This document shows positions 39,497-47,967 of a DNA stretch of 64,000 nucleotides, in pieces; within the stretch, counting starts at the first letter, position 1; each line of letters starts with the position of its first letter. This DNA comes from a bacterium (GTDB taxonomy: Bacteria > Oederibacteriota > CAKKQC01): positions 93,896 through 157,895 of the forward strand of contig CAKKQC010000006.1 in NCBI GenBank assembly GCA_919901855.1. Reading direction: 5' to 3'. Position numbers and translations under genes: made by a program. The notes beneath the pieces are model-generated. The model saw only the letters and a program-made list of their open reading frames with translations, was not told the origin of the DNA and searched no databases.

Positions 39497-41842
39497 ATGC
39501 GTGAGGATTCCTCCAGCCGCTGGCTGATCTGGGTCGCCGCCGGGCTCGTCGCCGTCATGGGGACGCTCTGGTGGCTCCGGAGCCGCGAGGCCGCCAAGTT
39601 CGGGTTCGGCCCCGGCCCCGAGGGCCGGACCAAGGTCGTGTACTGGGAGAAGTGGACGGGATTCGAGCGCGTCGCCATGGAGAAGATCGTCAAGGAGTTC
39701 AACGACTCCCAGAGCCGGATCTTCGTCGATTACGTCTCCGTCTCGGCCGTGAACCAGAAGACGCTGGTGGCCACGGCCGGGAACTGCCCACCCGATGTCG
39801 CCGGGCTGTGGGACGGCGACGTCGTCGTCTTCGCCGACAAGGAGGCGCTCCTCCCGCTCGACGACCTCTGCCGCGCGGCCGGGCTCGGGGCCGACTGGTA
39901 CATCCCCGTGTACTGGGACATGTGCCACTACCAGGGGCACATCTGGGCCCTGCCCTCGACGCCGGCGACGACGGCCCTGCACTACAACCGGAAGATGTTC
40001 CGGGCCGCCGGCCTCGATCCCGCCCGGCCGCCTAAGACCTTCGCGGAGCTGGACGCGTACTCGAAGCGGCTCACGAAGATCGACCGGACGGGCCGCATCC
40101 TCCAGATGGGTTTCCTGCCGCCGGAACCGGGTTGGTGGCACTACGGCTGGGGGAGCTTCTGGGGGGGCAAGCTCTGGGACGGCGGCACGAAGGTCCAGAT
40201 CGACTCCGAGCCCTACGTGAAGGCGTTCACGTGGATCCGGACCTACGCCGAGTCCTACGGCGTCCAGTCGCTCCAGAACTTCCGGTCGTCGTTCGGGAAC
40301 TTCTCCTCCCCCCAGAACCCGTTCATGGCCGAGCAGGTGGCCATGGTCCTCCAGGGCGTCTGGATGGCGAACTACATCTTCCAGAACAACCCCAAGCTCG
40401 ACTGGGCGGCGGCGCCGTTCCCGACCGTGAAAGCCGGGGATCCGCCCGTCACGTTCGCGGGGTCGGACATGCTGATGATTCCGAGGGGGGCGAAGCACCC
40501 GAAGGAAGCCTTCGAGTTCATCCGGTACGTCCAGCGGCAGGGCCCGATGGAGAGGCTGTGCCTCTCGCACCGCAAGAACTCGCCCCTGCGCCGCGTGAGC
40601 GACTCGTTCTACAAGAGCCACGAGAATCCGTACATCCGGATGTTCCAGCAGATCGCGTGGAGCCCGAACGCCGTCCACGCCCCGAAGATGAGCGTCTGGA
40701 ACGAGTACAACAACGAGATCGCGAACGCGGTCGAGCGCGTGTGGCTGCTCCAGGCCACCCCGAAGGACGCCCTCGCCGCCGTCAAGGCGCGCATCCAGCC
40801 GGTCTGGGACCACCAACGCGAGGTGCTCGCGGCCGCGCCGTCGAAGCGGCTTCGGGCGGCCCCGTTCCTGATCGCGCTCGGCATCGTCCTCATCGTGATT
40901 ATCGTGGCCCTGTTCAAGGAGCTGTCGGTCCGGCCCGAAGCCGGCGGCGAGCGCCCGAAGATGCTGTTCGGCCACCTCGCCAAGGGGCTTGGGTTCGCGA
41001 GTCCCTGGCTCATCGGGCTCTCGATCTTCGTCCTGTACCCGATCGCGGCCTCGATCGTGTACGCCTTCTGCGACTACTCCGTCCTGTCGGCGCCGAAGTG
41101 GGTGGGGCTATACAACTTCCGCACGATCCTGCGTGACGAGGTCTTCCAGGTGTCGCTGTGGAACACGCTCCGGTACGCGATCATCGCGCTTCCGCTCGGC
41201 ATGATCTTCTCCCTCGCCGTCGCGCTCCTGCTCGATACCAACGTCAAGGGCGTCGGGTTTTACCGTACTTTCGTGTTTCTGCCCTCGGTCACGCCCCTCG
41301 TCGCGTCGGCCATGGTCTGGCTCTGGATCTTCAACGGCGAGTACGGGATCCTCAACGACGGCATCCGGCGCCTTTCTTTCGGCTGGATCCAGCCCGTGGC
41401 GTGGCTCTCGGACGCCCGGTACGCGATGCCGGCCCTGATCCTCATGAGCTTCTGGGGCATCGGGAACACGGTCGTGATCCTGCTCGCGTCCCTCCAGGAC
41501 GTGCCCGTGTCCCTGTACGAGGCCGCGGACATGGACGGGGCTTCCTGGTACCACAAGATCATCCACATCACGCTCCCCATGGTATCGCCGGTCATCTACT
41601 TCAACGTGATCATGGGCATCATCGGCTCGCTCCAGGTCTTCGCCGTGCCCTACATCATGACCGGCGGCGGCCCGGCCCGGTCCACGCTCTTCTATTCCAT
41701 GTACCTCTACGACAACGCCTTCCAGTTCCTGAAGATGGGCTACGCGTGCGCGATGGCCTGGATCCTGTTCCTGATCATCCTCGTCCTCACCGGGGCGGCG
41801 GTGCGTCTCTCGAAGACGCACGTCTACTACATCGGTGGCTGA
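39497..41842 (+). CDS. Sugar ABC importer: extracellular binding protein fused to a permease
   Basis: 781 residues; ATG 39497 is set by the -10. Residues ~10-27 are one membrane helix; ~45-440 are a type 1 extracellular solute-binding domain ('KVVYWEKWTGFERVAMEKIVKEFNDS', 'LPSTPATTALHYNRKMF'). A second helix follows ('FLIALGIVLIVIIVALF'), then a six-helix MalF/UgpA-like permease with the EAA loop 'YEAADMDGASWYHKIIHITLPMVSP'. Binding protein and permease are normally separate genes; a membrane-tethered fused pair would never release the binding protein. A second permease follows; no ATPase gene is nearby. Confidence 0.85.
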   Translation: MREDSSSRWLIWVAAGLVAVMGTLWWLRSREAAKFGFGPGPEGRTKVVYWEKWTGFERVAMEKIVKEFNDSQSRIFVDYVSVSAVNQKTLVATAGNCPPDVAGLWDGDVVVFADKEALLPLDDLCRAAGLGADWYIPVYWDMCHYQGHIWALPSTPATTALHYNRKMFRAAGLDPARPPKTFAELDAYSKRLTKIDRTGRILQMGFLPPEPGWWHYGWGSFWGGKLWDGGTKVQIDSEPYVKAFTWIRTYAESYGVQSLQNFRSSFGNFSSPQNPFMAEQVAMVLQGVWMANYIFQNNPKLDWAAAPFPTVKAGDPPVTFAGSDMLMIPRGAKHPKEAFEFIRYVQRQGPMERLCLSHRKNSPLRRVSDSFYKSHENPYIRMFQQIAWSPNAVHAPKMSVWNEYNNEIANAVERVWLLQATPKDALAAVKARIQPVWDHQREVLAAAPSKRLRAAPFLIALGIVLIVIIVALFKELSVRPEAGGERPKMLFGHLAKGLGFASPWLIGLSIFVLYPIAASIVYAFCDYSVLSAPKWVGLYNFRTILRDEVFQVSLWNTLRYAIIALPLGMIFSLAVALLLDTNVKGVGFYRTFVFLPSVTPLVASAMVWLWIFNGEYGILNDGIRRLSFGWIQPVAWLSDARYAMPALILMSFWGIGNTVVILLASLQDVPVSLYEAADMDGASWYHKIIHITLPMVSPVIYFNVIMGIIGSLQVFAVPYIMTGGGPARSTLFYSMYLYDNAFQFLKMGYACAMAWILFLIILVLTGAAVRLSKTHVYYIGG

Positions 41843-42713
41843 CGTGAAGGCGGCGGGGACGCCGTTCGGGACCCTTACGGGGAAGCGCGCGTGGACCGTG
41901 CCGCTCATCCACGTCCTCCTGCTGGGACTCTCGGCGCTCTTCATATTCCCGCTGCTCTGGATGCTCTCGACCTCGCTGAAGCCCGTCGACCAGATCTACG
42001 CGTTCCCGCCGGTCTGGGTCCCGAAGGCGATGCACTGGGAGAACTACCCCAAGGCGGTCTCCTATATCCCGTTCTGGACGTACACGTTCAATACCGTGTT
42101 CATCTGCGTCATGGGGCTCATCGGGGCCGTGCTGAGCAATGCCCTCGTGGCCTACGGGTTCGCCCGGCTCCAGTGGCCGGGCCGCGACGTCCTCTTCGGG
42201 TTCACGCTCGCGACGATGATGATCCCGTTCCCGGTCGTCATGGTGCCCCTCTACGGCGTCTTCCGCGAGCTGGGCTGGATCGGGACGACGCTGCCGATGT
42301 GGGTGCCGTCGTGGTTCGCCGGGGCCTTCAATATTTTCCTGCTCCGGCAGTTCTTTCTCCGTATCCCGGCGAACCTGGCCGAGGCCGCGCGGCTCGACGG
42401 CGCCTCGGAACTCCGGGTCTTCTGGTCCGTCTACCTCCCGCTGGCGCGCCCCGCGCTCGCGGTTGTCGCCCTCTTCCATTTCATCTGGGCGTGGAACGAC
42501 TTCCTCGGGCCCCTGCTCTACCTCCCGCACCAGCAGAGCTTTACCCTCGCGATCGGGCTCCAGTTCTACCAGAGCCAGCACGGTGGCACGCAGTGGCACC
42601 TGCTCATGGCCGCCTCGATGCTGACGGTGCTCCCCGTGATCCTGCTTTTCTTCTTCACCCAGCGGACGTTCCTCCAGGGCCTGACCTTCCTCAAGAACAC
42701 CGAGGCGAACTGA
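41835..42713 (+). CDS. Sugar ABC transporter permease (MalG/UgpE-like)
   Basis: 292 residues from GTG, overlapping the fused gene by 8 bases. Six membrane helices; EAA loop 'LAEAARLDGASELRVFWSVYLPLARPAL' for ATPase docking; 'LWMLSTSLKPVDQIYAFPPVWVP' is the typical periplasmic start. It should pair with the C-terminal permease of the preceding protein to form the channel. Confidence 0.9.
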   Translation: MADVKAAGTPFGTLTGKRAWTVPLIHVLLLGLSALFIFPLLWMLSTSLKPVDQIYAFPPVWVPKAMHWENYPKAVSYIPFWTYTFNTVFICVMGLIGAVLSNALVAYGFARLQWPGRDVLFGFTLATMMIPFPVVMVPLYGVFRELGWIGTTLPMWVPSWFAGAFNIFLLRQFFLRIPANLAEAARLDGASELRVFWSVYLPLARPALAVVALFHFIWAWNDFLGPLLYLPHQQSFTLAIGLQFYQSQHGGTQWHLLMAASMLTVLPVILLFFFTQRTFLQGLTFLKNTEAN

Positions 42714-42742
42714 GACGTCCGTGAACTGGGAGAGGCGGTAGA

Positions 42743-44263
42743 ATGGCTCATGCGGGTGGCACGGCCGGGAAGAGTCCCTTGACGCGGTTCACGGCTCGAC
42801 TGGCGGCGGTCTGGCTGGCTGCTATCATGCTTCCCATTCCGTGCGGGGCCGCTCGGGCGGCCTCGGCCCTGAGCGAATCCAGTGAAGCCTGCGTCGAGTG
42901 CCACCGGACGGTGACGCCGGGAATCGTCGCCGACTGGGAGGGCGGGGTGCACGCGAAGACGACGCTGGGGGCGGCACTGGGGCGCCCGGCCGGAACGCGC
43001 CGGATGTCCTCGCTCGACATCCCCAGTGAGCTCCGGGATGCCGTAGTCGGGTGTTTCGAGTGCCACGGGCGCAACCCGCAGGGCCATCCGGACACGTTCG
43101 AGCATTTCGGGAAGTCGATTCACGTCGTGGTGACTCCGGCGGACTGCGGAACCTGCCACGGGGCCGAGGTGGCCCAGTACGGCGGCTCGAAGAAGGCGCA
43201 CGCGGTCGGCAACCTGCGTGACAATCCCACTTATCATGCCCTGGTGACGGCGCTGACCTCGACGCGCTCCGTGGCCGGCCATCAAGTGAAGCACGGCGCG
43301 TCGTCCGAGGGCGCCCGGGCGACGAGCTGTTTCGCGTGCCACGGGACGGAGGTCAAGGTCAAGGGCACGAAGACGGTTTCGAGCTCCGTCGGTGACGTAA
43401 TCGTTCCTGTTCTCGAGGGCTGGCCAAACGTAGGGGTTGGCCGGATCAATCCCGATGGGACCCGGGGCGCGTGCACCTCGTGCCATCCACGCCACGGTTT
43501 TTCGATAGAGATCGCGAGGAAGCCCCACACGTGCTCGCAGTGCCACCTCAACCCGGACACGCCGGCATGGGAGGTGTGGGCGGAGAGCAAGCACGGGAAC
43601 ATCACGCTTTCGGACGGGCACGGGTGGGACTGGAGGGCCGTGCCGTGGGTTCCGGGGCGCGACTTCCGCGCGCCATCGTGCGCGGCCTGCCACATGGCGG
43701 GGCTGGCGGCCGCGGACGGGAGCGAGATCGCGGCCCGGAGCCACGACTTCGGGTCGCGCCTGTGGGTGAGGATATTCGGGCTCATTTATTCGCATCCCCA
43801 GCCGCGGAGCGGTCGCACGGCGGGCATCCGCAACGAGGACGGGACGGGACTGCCGACGAGCTTCGCCGGAAGACCCGCGTCGGAGTTCCTGATAGACGCC
43901 GGAGAGCAGTTGCGGCGGAAGGAGAGGATGCGGTCCGTCTGCCGGGCCTGCCATTCCTCGAGCTGGGCCGACGGCCACTTCGCGCGGATGGATTCCGCGG
44001 TGGCGGAGGCCGATACGATGGTGAGGGCGGCGACCGTGCTCATGCAGTCGGTGTGGAAGGCCGGCAAAGCGTCCCCGGCGAACCCGTTCGACGAGGAGCC
44101 CGAGTACGCATGGATGCGCCAGTGGCTCTTCTATGCGAACTCGGTCCGGTACGCGGCGGCGATGGGTGGCCCGGATTACGCCGGGTTCAAGAACGGCTGG
44201 TTCGCCATGAACGAGAACCTGGAGAAACTGCGCAAGGCCGCTGGATTCGGAATCAAGCGGTAA
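42743..44263 (+). CDS. Octaheme c-type cytochrome, hydroxylamine-oxidoreductase-like
   Basis: 506 residues; GGGAGAGG lies 7 bases before the ATG. A signal peptide ('AAVWLAAIMLPIPCGAARA') is followed by eight CxxCH haem motifs: CVECH, CFECH, CGTCH, CFACH, CTSCH, CSQCH, CAACH and CRACH. The start of the mature part ('CVECHRTVTPGIVADWEGGVHA') and the end ('YAGFKNGWFAMNENLEKLRKAAG') follow the HAO/octaheme nitrite-reductase type of fold, in which haem 4 or so is catalytic. Members oxidise hydroxylamine or hydrazine, or reduce nitrite; the Tyr that cross-links the catalytic haem in true HAO was not located, so reduction is more likely. No quinone-linked partner is next to it. Confidence 0.8.
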   Translation: MAHAGGTAGKSPLTRFTARLAAVWLAAIMLPIPCGAARAASALSESSEACVECHRTVTPGIVADWEGGVHAKTTLGAALGRPAGTRRMSSLDIPSELRDAVVGCFECHGRNPQGHPDTFEHFGKSIHVVVTPADCGTCHGAEVAQYGGSKKAHAVGNLRDNPTYHALVTALTSTRSVAGHQVKHGASSEGARATSCFACHGTEVKVKGTKTVSSSVGDVIVPVLEGWPNVGVGRINPDGTRGACTSCHPRHGFSIEIARKPHTCSQCHLNPDTPAWEVWAESKHGNITLSDGHGWDWRAVPWVPGRDFRAPSCAACHMAGLAAADGSEIAARSHDFGSRLWVRIFGLIYSHPQPRSGRTAGIRNEDGTGLPTSFAGRPASEFLIDAGEQLRRKERMRSVCRACHSSSWADGHFARMDSAVAEADTMVRAATVLMQSVWKAGKASPANPFDEEPEYAWMRQWLFYANSVRYAAAMGGPDYAGFKNGWFAMNENLEKLRKAAGFGIKR

Positions 44264-44266
44264 CGG

Positions 44267-44932
44267 CTAACCGCCGCCTTTCACCGAATCCATGAGGCGC
44301 TTCGCCTCGGCGAGGAAGAAGGCCTTGAGCTCGTCCAGCGTGAGGGGCTTCAGCATCCGCGGGAGTCGTTCAATCGTTCGCACCCGCCCGAAGGCTTGCG
44401 CCAGCCAGTAGGGCTCGACGCCGACGTGCTTCTTGGGAAGTTCCGCCAGGACCGTCGCAAGGGGAAAGAGATCCCTCTGGATAAAGTACACGTCCACGTA
44501 ATCGCGCTCGGCGGAGCGGTCGAAGAGCGCCGAGATCTTGTTGCAGGATATGTCCATCTCGTGGTCGACCGGGAAACCGATGGCGTGATCGCGGCGAATC
44601 GGCATGATCCGCGCGGGGGCATCCTGGGCGAGATGAATCTTCAGCGGGCCGTCGGCGTGATCGAGAAAACACTCGGCAAATGTGGCGTACGTGCGAGTAA
44701 CCCTGAACCCGGCGTTCAGCTCCCGCGCGCACGCTTCGACCTGCCGGACACCGGCCTCCACGCGCCCGTCCTCGTCCGTAAAGAAGTCGAGGTCTTCGGA
44801 GAGACGGTGCTGGAGATAGCAGGCCGCCAGCGCCGTGCCGCCGGTGAGAAAGAAGCTCCGCGAGAACTCCGACCGGCTAAGCCGGGCGAGCAGTTCTTGC
44901 TGGAGTGGGGTGAGAATCCGTTCCGGGGACAT
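44267..44932 (-). CDS. AbiEii/AbiGii-type nucleotidyltransferase (toxin-like)
   Basis: 221 residues. 'FFLTGGTALAACYLQHRLSEDLDFFTDED' carries the GG...DxD nucleotidyltransferase core; 'DISCNKISALFDRSAERDYVDVYFIQRDL' is the conserved second half of the AbiEii family (KxxxLxxRxxxRDxxDxY). Such proteins act in abortive infection by modifying tRNA or other RNA. Its start lies inside the upstream partner gene (56-base overlap), so the two are translated together. Confidence 0.85.
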   Translation of the reverse strand: MSPERILTPLQQELLARLSRSEFSRSFFLTGGTALAACYLQHRLSEDLDFFTDEDGRVEAGVRQVEACARELNAGFRVTRTYATFAECFLDHADGPLKIHLAQDAPARIMPIRRDHAIGFPVDHEMDISCNKISALFDRSAERDYVDVYFIQRDLFPLATVLAELPKKHVGVEPYWLAQAFGRVRTIERLPRMLKPLTLDELKAFFLAEAKRLMDSVKGGG

Positions 44933-45149
44933 TGCTGCAGCTCAGATACCATTCCCAGAATTCGCGCACCGTTCGGGGAATTCGCATGTCGGGAAGCCAG
45001 CGGGCGATGAGCTTGAAGTCGAGTTCGCGCACCTCGGCCGCCGTTCCGCGCTCGAGGACGCGGGCATAGTACCACCGGCGGAAGGCGTCGGTCTCGTAGT
45101 CCGCCTCCGTCCAGGGCATGTCCCACAGGAGCGCCTTGTTCACCTTCAT
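44877..45149 (-). CDS. Partner of the AbiEii-like toxin (antitoxin candidate)
   Basis: 90 residues. 'ALLWDMPWTEADYETDAFRRWYYARVLERGTAAEVRELDFKLIARWLPDMRIPRTVREFWEWYL' resembles the short DUF6922-type helical proteins paired with AbiEii-like genes. The C-terminal ~17 residues are read over the start of the toxin gene and are low-complexity. ATG 45149 has an extended -10 six bases upstream. Antitoxin role is inferred from position. Confidence 0.7.
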   Translation of the reverse strand: MKVNKALLWDMPWTEADYETDAFRRWYYARVLERGTAAEVRELDFKLIARWLPDMRIPRTVREFWEWYLSCSNVPGTDSHPTPARTARPA

Positions 45150-45155
45150 GTATTC

Positions 45156-45164
45156 AGCTTATCA
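45156..45164 (-). promoter_or_regulatory. Extended -10 (TGA-TAAGCT) of the AbiEii pair
   Basis: Ends 6 bases before ATG 45149. Confidence 0.45.
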
Positions 45165-45190
45165 CCGGGGTCGACGGGATGGCCGGATGG

Positions 45191-45937
45191 TCAGCCGATT
45201 ACCTTCTTGGCGTTGGCGTAGCTGATCGCGGCCGAGGTCGTCGAGGGGATATCCCACCAGTCCTGCTCCACGACGAACCACGGGATGCCCAGCTTCTTCG
45301 AGGCGGCGACGACGCCCGCGAGGGGCAGGGCGCCGGTCCCGACCTCGGTCCAGGCGGGCTTGGGGCCCTTCGTCGTGTCCTTGAGGTGGATGGTGGCGAT
45401 GCGCTTGCCCAGCTTCCGGATCCACGTTACCGCGTTCTGGCCCGCACGGGTGACCCAGCCCACATCGAGCTGGGACCGGACCCAGCGGGGGTCGGTCTCG
45501 CCGAGGAGGATGTCGAGCGCGGTCCGGCCGCCGTACTGCACGAACTCGTGCGCGTGGTTGTGGTACTGGAAGACCATGCCGTGCGCCACCGCGGCCTTGC
45601 CGACCCGGTTCATGGGGCCCGCGATGCGCTTCCAGGTCTCGGCGTTCATCTGCTTCTCCCAGTGGGAGTAGCCCAGGTACCTGATGCCCAGCCGCTTGTG
45701 GTAGGCGAGGGCCTTTTCGAGCTTGGCGCCCTCGAACTCGCCGAGGCCGACGTGGGCGCCCATGTTCTCGATGCCGAGCTCCTTCATGAGGGCGTTGTAG
45801 GCCTTCTCGTTGAGCGGGCCGGTGCCGCCGCCCTCGATGCCGTCGTAGCCGCTCTTGGCGACCGCGCGGAGGGTGCCGGTGAAGTCCTTTTCGAGTGCGT
45901 CGCGAACGGTCCAAAGCTGAAGTCCGATTTTCGCCAT
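45191..45937 (-). CDS. Sugar phosphate isomerase/epimerase (AP endonuclease 2 fold)
   Basis: 248 residues from ATG 45937, set by the -10 seven bases upstream. TIM barrel with 'MAKIGLQLWTVRDALEKDFTGTLRAVAKSGYDGIE', 'VFQYHNHAHEF' and 'ATIHLKDTTKGPKPAWTEVGTGALPL', which supply the His and Glu metal ligands of the family. Members isomerise ketoses or inositol derivatives, often beside Gfo/Idh dehydrogenases; here it shares the same TGATATACT promoter box as the Gfo/Idh gene 6.5 kb away. Confidence 0.87.
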   Translation of the reverse strand: MAKIGLQLWTVRDALEKDFTGTLRAVAKSGYDGIEGGGTGPLNEKAYNALMKELGIENMGAHVGLGEFEGAKLEKALAYHKRLGIRYLGYSHWEKQMNAETWKRIAGPMNRVGKAAVAHGMVFQYHNHAHEFVQYGGRTALDILLGETDPRWVRSQLDVGWVTRAGQNAVTWIRKLGKRIATIHLKDTTKGPKPAWTEVGTGALPLAGVVAASKKLGIPWFVVEQDWWDIPSTTSAAISYANAKKVIG

Positions 45938-45944
45938 AGCGGAG

Positions 45945-45953
45945 AGTATATCA
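45945..45953 (-). promoter_or_regulatory. Extended -10 (TGA-TATACT) of the isomerase gene
   Basis: Ends 7 bases before ATG 45937. It overlaps a 37-base divergent promoter region. Confidence 0.55.
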
Positions 45954-45958
45954 GGCTC

Positions 45959-45967
45959 TGCTAGGAT
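45959..45967 (+). promoter_or_regulatory. Extended -10 (TGC-TAGGAT) of the CapA-like gene
   Basis: Ends 7 bases before ATG 45975. Confidence 0.5.
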
Positions 45968-45974
45968 CAGGCGG

Positions 45975-47006
45975 ATGAGGCGGACGGCGGTCGTTCTGGT
46001 CGCGTGCGCGGTCGCGGGGGCGGCGCAGGCGTGGCCGACGTGGCTCGGGGGCCGCGTCGAGCCGCCGGCCGTGACCGTCGCCGCCGTGGGTGACATCATG
46101 CTCGACCGCAAGGTCGCGCGGACCCTTGAGCGGCGCGGGCCGGCGGGGATGGTGGTCCGGATCTGCGACCTCCTGTCCGGGGCAGACCTCGCGACCGGGA
46201 ACCTCGAGTGCCCGCTGGCGGAGAAGAGCTCGAGGCTCGAGAAGCCCATCGCGTTCCGCGGGAGCCCGCGGGCGGTCAAGACCCTCGTCGAGAGCGGGTT
46301 GACCGTCGTCACGCTGGCCAACAACCACGCCCTCGACTGCGGGCGGGAGGGCCTGCGGGAGACCATGGGCGTGCTGGCGGGGTCGGGCCTGCGCTGGGTC
46401 GGGGCGGGCGAGGACCGGCGGGGCGCGGAGAAGCCGGTCGTAATGACCGTGCGCGGGCGGCGGGTCGCGTTCGTCGGGTTCTGCGAGTTCCCGGAGGGGG
46501 AGCGCAAGTGGGACCACACGCCCACGATCGCGCTCGCGGACGAGCCGACCGTCCGGCGCGTGATCGCGGAAGCCCGGGGTCAGGCGGACTCGGTAGTGGC
46601 GTCGTTCCACTGGGGCGAGGAGTACGACGACCGGCCGAACCGGCTCCAGCGGCGGCTCGCTGCCGCGGCCGTGGACGCGGGCGCGGACCTCGTGATCGGG
46701 TGCCACCCGCACGTCCTGCAGGGGTTCGAGATCGTGAAGAAGGGAAGCCGCCAGGCGCTCGTCGCGTACTCGCTCGGGAACTTCCTCTTCGACCAGAAAG
46801 GGGTCCGGACGCGGGAGTCCGTGGTCCTCCGGGTGACGCTGGGGAGCGGCGGGGTGACGGCCGCGAACCTCGAGCCCGTAACCGTTGACGGCGCCCGGCC
46901 GCGCCCGGCGACGCCGGAGGAGGCGAAGGAATCGCTCGACCGGTTGGCGAAGCTGTCCCGGGAGTTCCACACGAAGCTGGCGGGCACGGCTTTCGTCCTT
47001 CCTTGA
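45975..47006 (+). CDS. CapA-family exported metallophosphatase-like protein
   Basis: 343 residues. Signal peptide ('VVLVACAVAGAAQA'), then the CapA/PGA_cap domain: 'VAAVGDIMLDRKVA', 'ATGNLECPLAE', 'VVTLANNHALDCG', 'VASFHWGEEY', 'VIGCHPHVLQGFE', 'YSLGNFLFDQ'. The Asp, Asn-His and His residues form the calcineurin-like metal site. CapA proteins work in poly-gamma-glutamate capsule synthesis or in the handling of periplasmic polymers; no capB/capC genes are here, so the role is open. Confidence 0.87.
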   Translation: MRRTAVVLVACAVAGAAQAWPTWLGGRVEPPAVTVAAVGDIMLDRKVARTLERRGPAGMVVRICDLLSGADLATGNLECPLAEKSSRLEKPIAFRGSPRAVKTLVESGLTVVTLANNHALDCGREGLRETMGVLAGSGLRWVGAGEDRRGAEKPVVMTVRGRRVAFVGFCEFPEGERKWDHTPTIALADEPTVRRVIAEARGQADSVVASFHWGEEYDDRPNRLQRRLAAAAVDAGADLVIGCHPHVLQGFEIVKKGSRQALVAYSLGNFLFDQKGVRTRESVVLRVTLGSGGVTAANLEPVTVDGARPRPATPEEAKESLDRLAKLSREFHTKLAGTAFVLP

Positions 47007-47009
47007 GCT

Positions 47010-47018
47010 TGCTATCAT
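47010..47018 (+). promoter_or_regulatory. Extended -10 (TGC-TATCAT) of the Rbs-like importer
   Basis: Ends 9 bases before ATG 47028. Confidence 0.5.
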
Positions 47019-47027
47019 GAGTCCAAC

Positions 47028-47960
47028 ATGAAGAGAATCGTCTCCCTCGGGGTCCTGCTGGGCCTCGCGCTCGCGGCCGGGGCCGGGATGGGCGCGGCCA
47101 GGGAAGAACTCTACGTCCTCGTCCCCAAGTCGGTCGTGCACCCGTACTGGGCGCGGGTGAAGAAGGGCATGGAGGCCGAGGCGAAGCGGCTGGGGGTCAA
47201 GGCCGTGTTCGACGGTCCGACCTCGAACGACCTGGCCAAGCAAATCGAGATCATCGAGGGATACGTGACCCGGCGGGCGTCCGGCATCGCGATCTCGCCC
47301 AACGACCCCCGGGGGGTGGAGGCGATCATCGCGAAGGCGGTCCGGCGCGACACGCCCGTCATCACGTTCGACTCCGATGCGCCCACGAGCGAGCGGGTGC
47401 TCTACATCGGGACCGTGAACAAGGAGGCCGGCCGGGTCGCGGGCCGCGAGATGGTGAAGGCGCTGGGAGGCAAGGGCGCCGTCGCGGTCCTGCACGGGAG
47501 CGTGACCGCCATGAACCTTCAGGAGCGGCTGGCGGGGTTCCGCGAGATCGTGGACCAGGCTCCCGGGATCACGGTCGTGGCGCTGGAGGAGAACCGGGAC
47601 GACGCCGCGCTCGCGACCTCGCAGGCCGAAAGCCTCCTCATCAAGTACCCGAAACTGGGCGCGTTCTACGGGACGAGCGCCCCGGGGGCGCCCGCGGCGG
47701 TGACCGCCCTCAAGTCGAAAGGGCGGCTGGGCAAGGTCAAGGTGATCGGGTTCGACCTCAGCCCCGAGAACGCGAAGGCGATCGAGCGGGGCTGGATCAC
47801 GGCCATCATCGAGCAGCGGCCGTACCGGATGGGCGAACTGGCCGTCATGTGGCTGGTCCGCCTGCACCGGGGGGAGCGGCCGGACCGGACGATCGTGGAC
47901 ACGGGCGTCGACGTGGTCACGAAGGACAACGTCAGGGCGCTGGCCGCGGCCCTCAAGTGA
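47028..47960 (+). CDS. Sugar ABC transporter substrate-binding protein (RbsB-like)
   Basis: 310 residues. Signal peptide ('LGVLLGLALAAGAGMGAA'), then a type 1 periplasmic-binding fold: 'LYVLVPKSVVHPYWARVKKGMEAEAKRLGVKAVFDGP', 'ISPNDPRGVEAIIAKAVRRDTPVITFDSDAPTSERVLYIGTVNKEAGRVAGREMVKAL'. It should bind a pentose or a related sugar. The permease follows 7 bases after its stop; the ATPase gene is missing. Confidence 0.9.
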   Translation: MKRIVSLGVLLGLALAAGAGMGAAREELYVLVPKSVVHPYWARVKKGMEAEAKRLGVKAVFDGPTSNDLAKQIEIIEGYVTRRASGIAISPNDPRGVEAIIAKAVRRDTPVITFDSDAPTSERVLYIGTVNKEAGRVAGREMVKALGGKGAVAVLHGSVTAMNLQERLAGFREIVDQAPGITVVALEENRDDAALATSQAESLLIKYPKLGAFYGTSAPGAPAAVTALKSKGRLGKVKVIGFDLSPENAKAIERGWITAIIEQRPYRMGELAVMWLVRLHRGERPDRTIVDTGVDVVTKDNVRALAAALK

Positions 47961-47967
47961 TCCCCCT

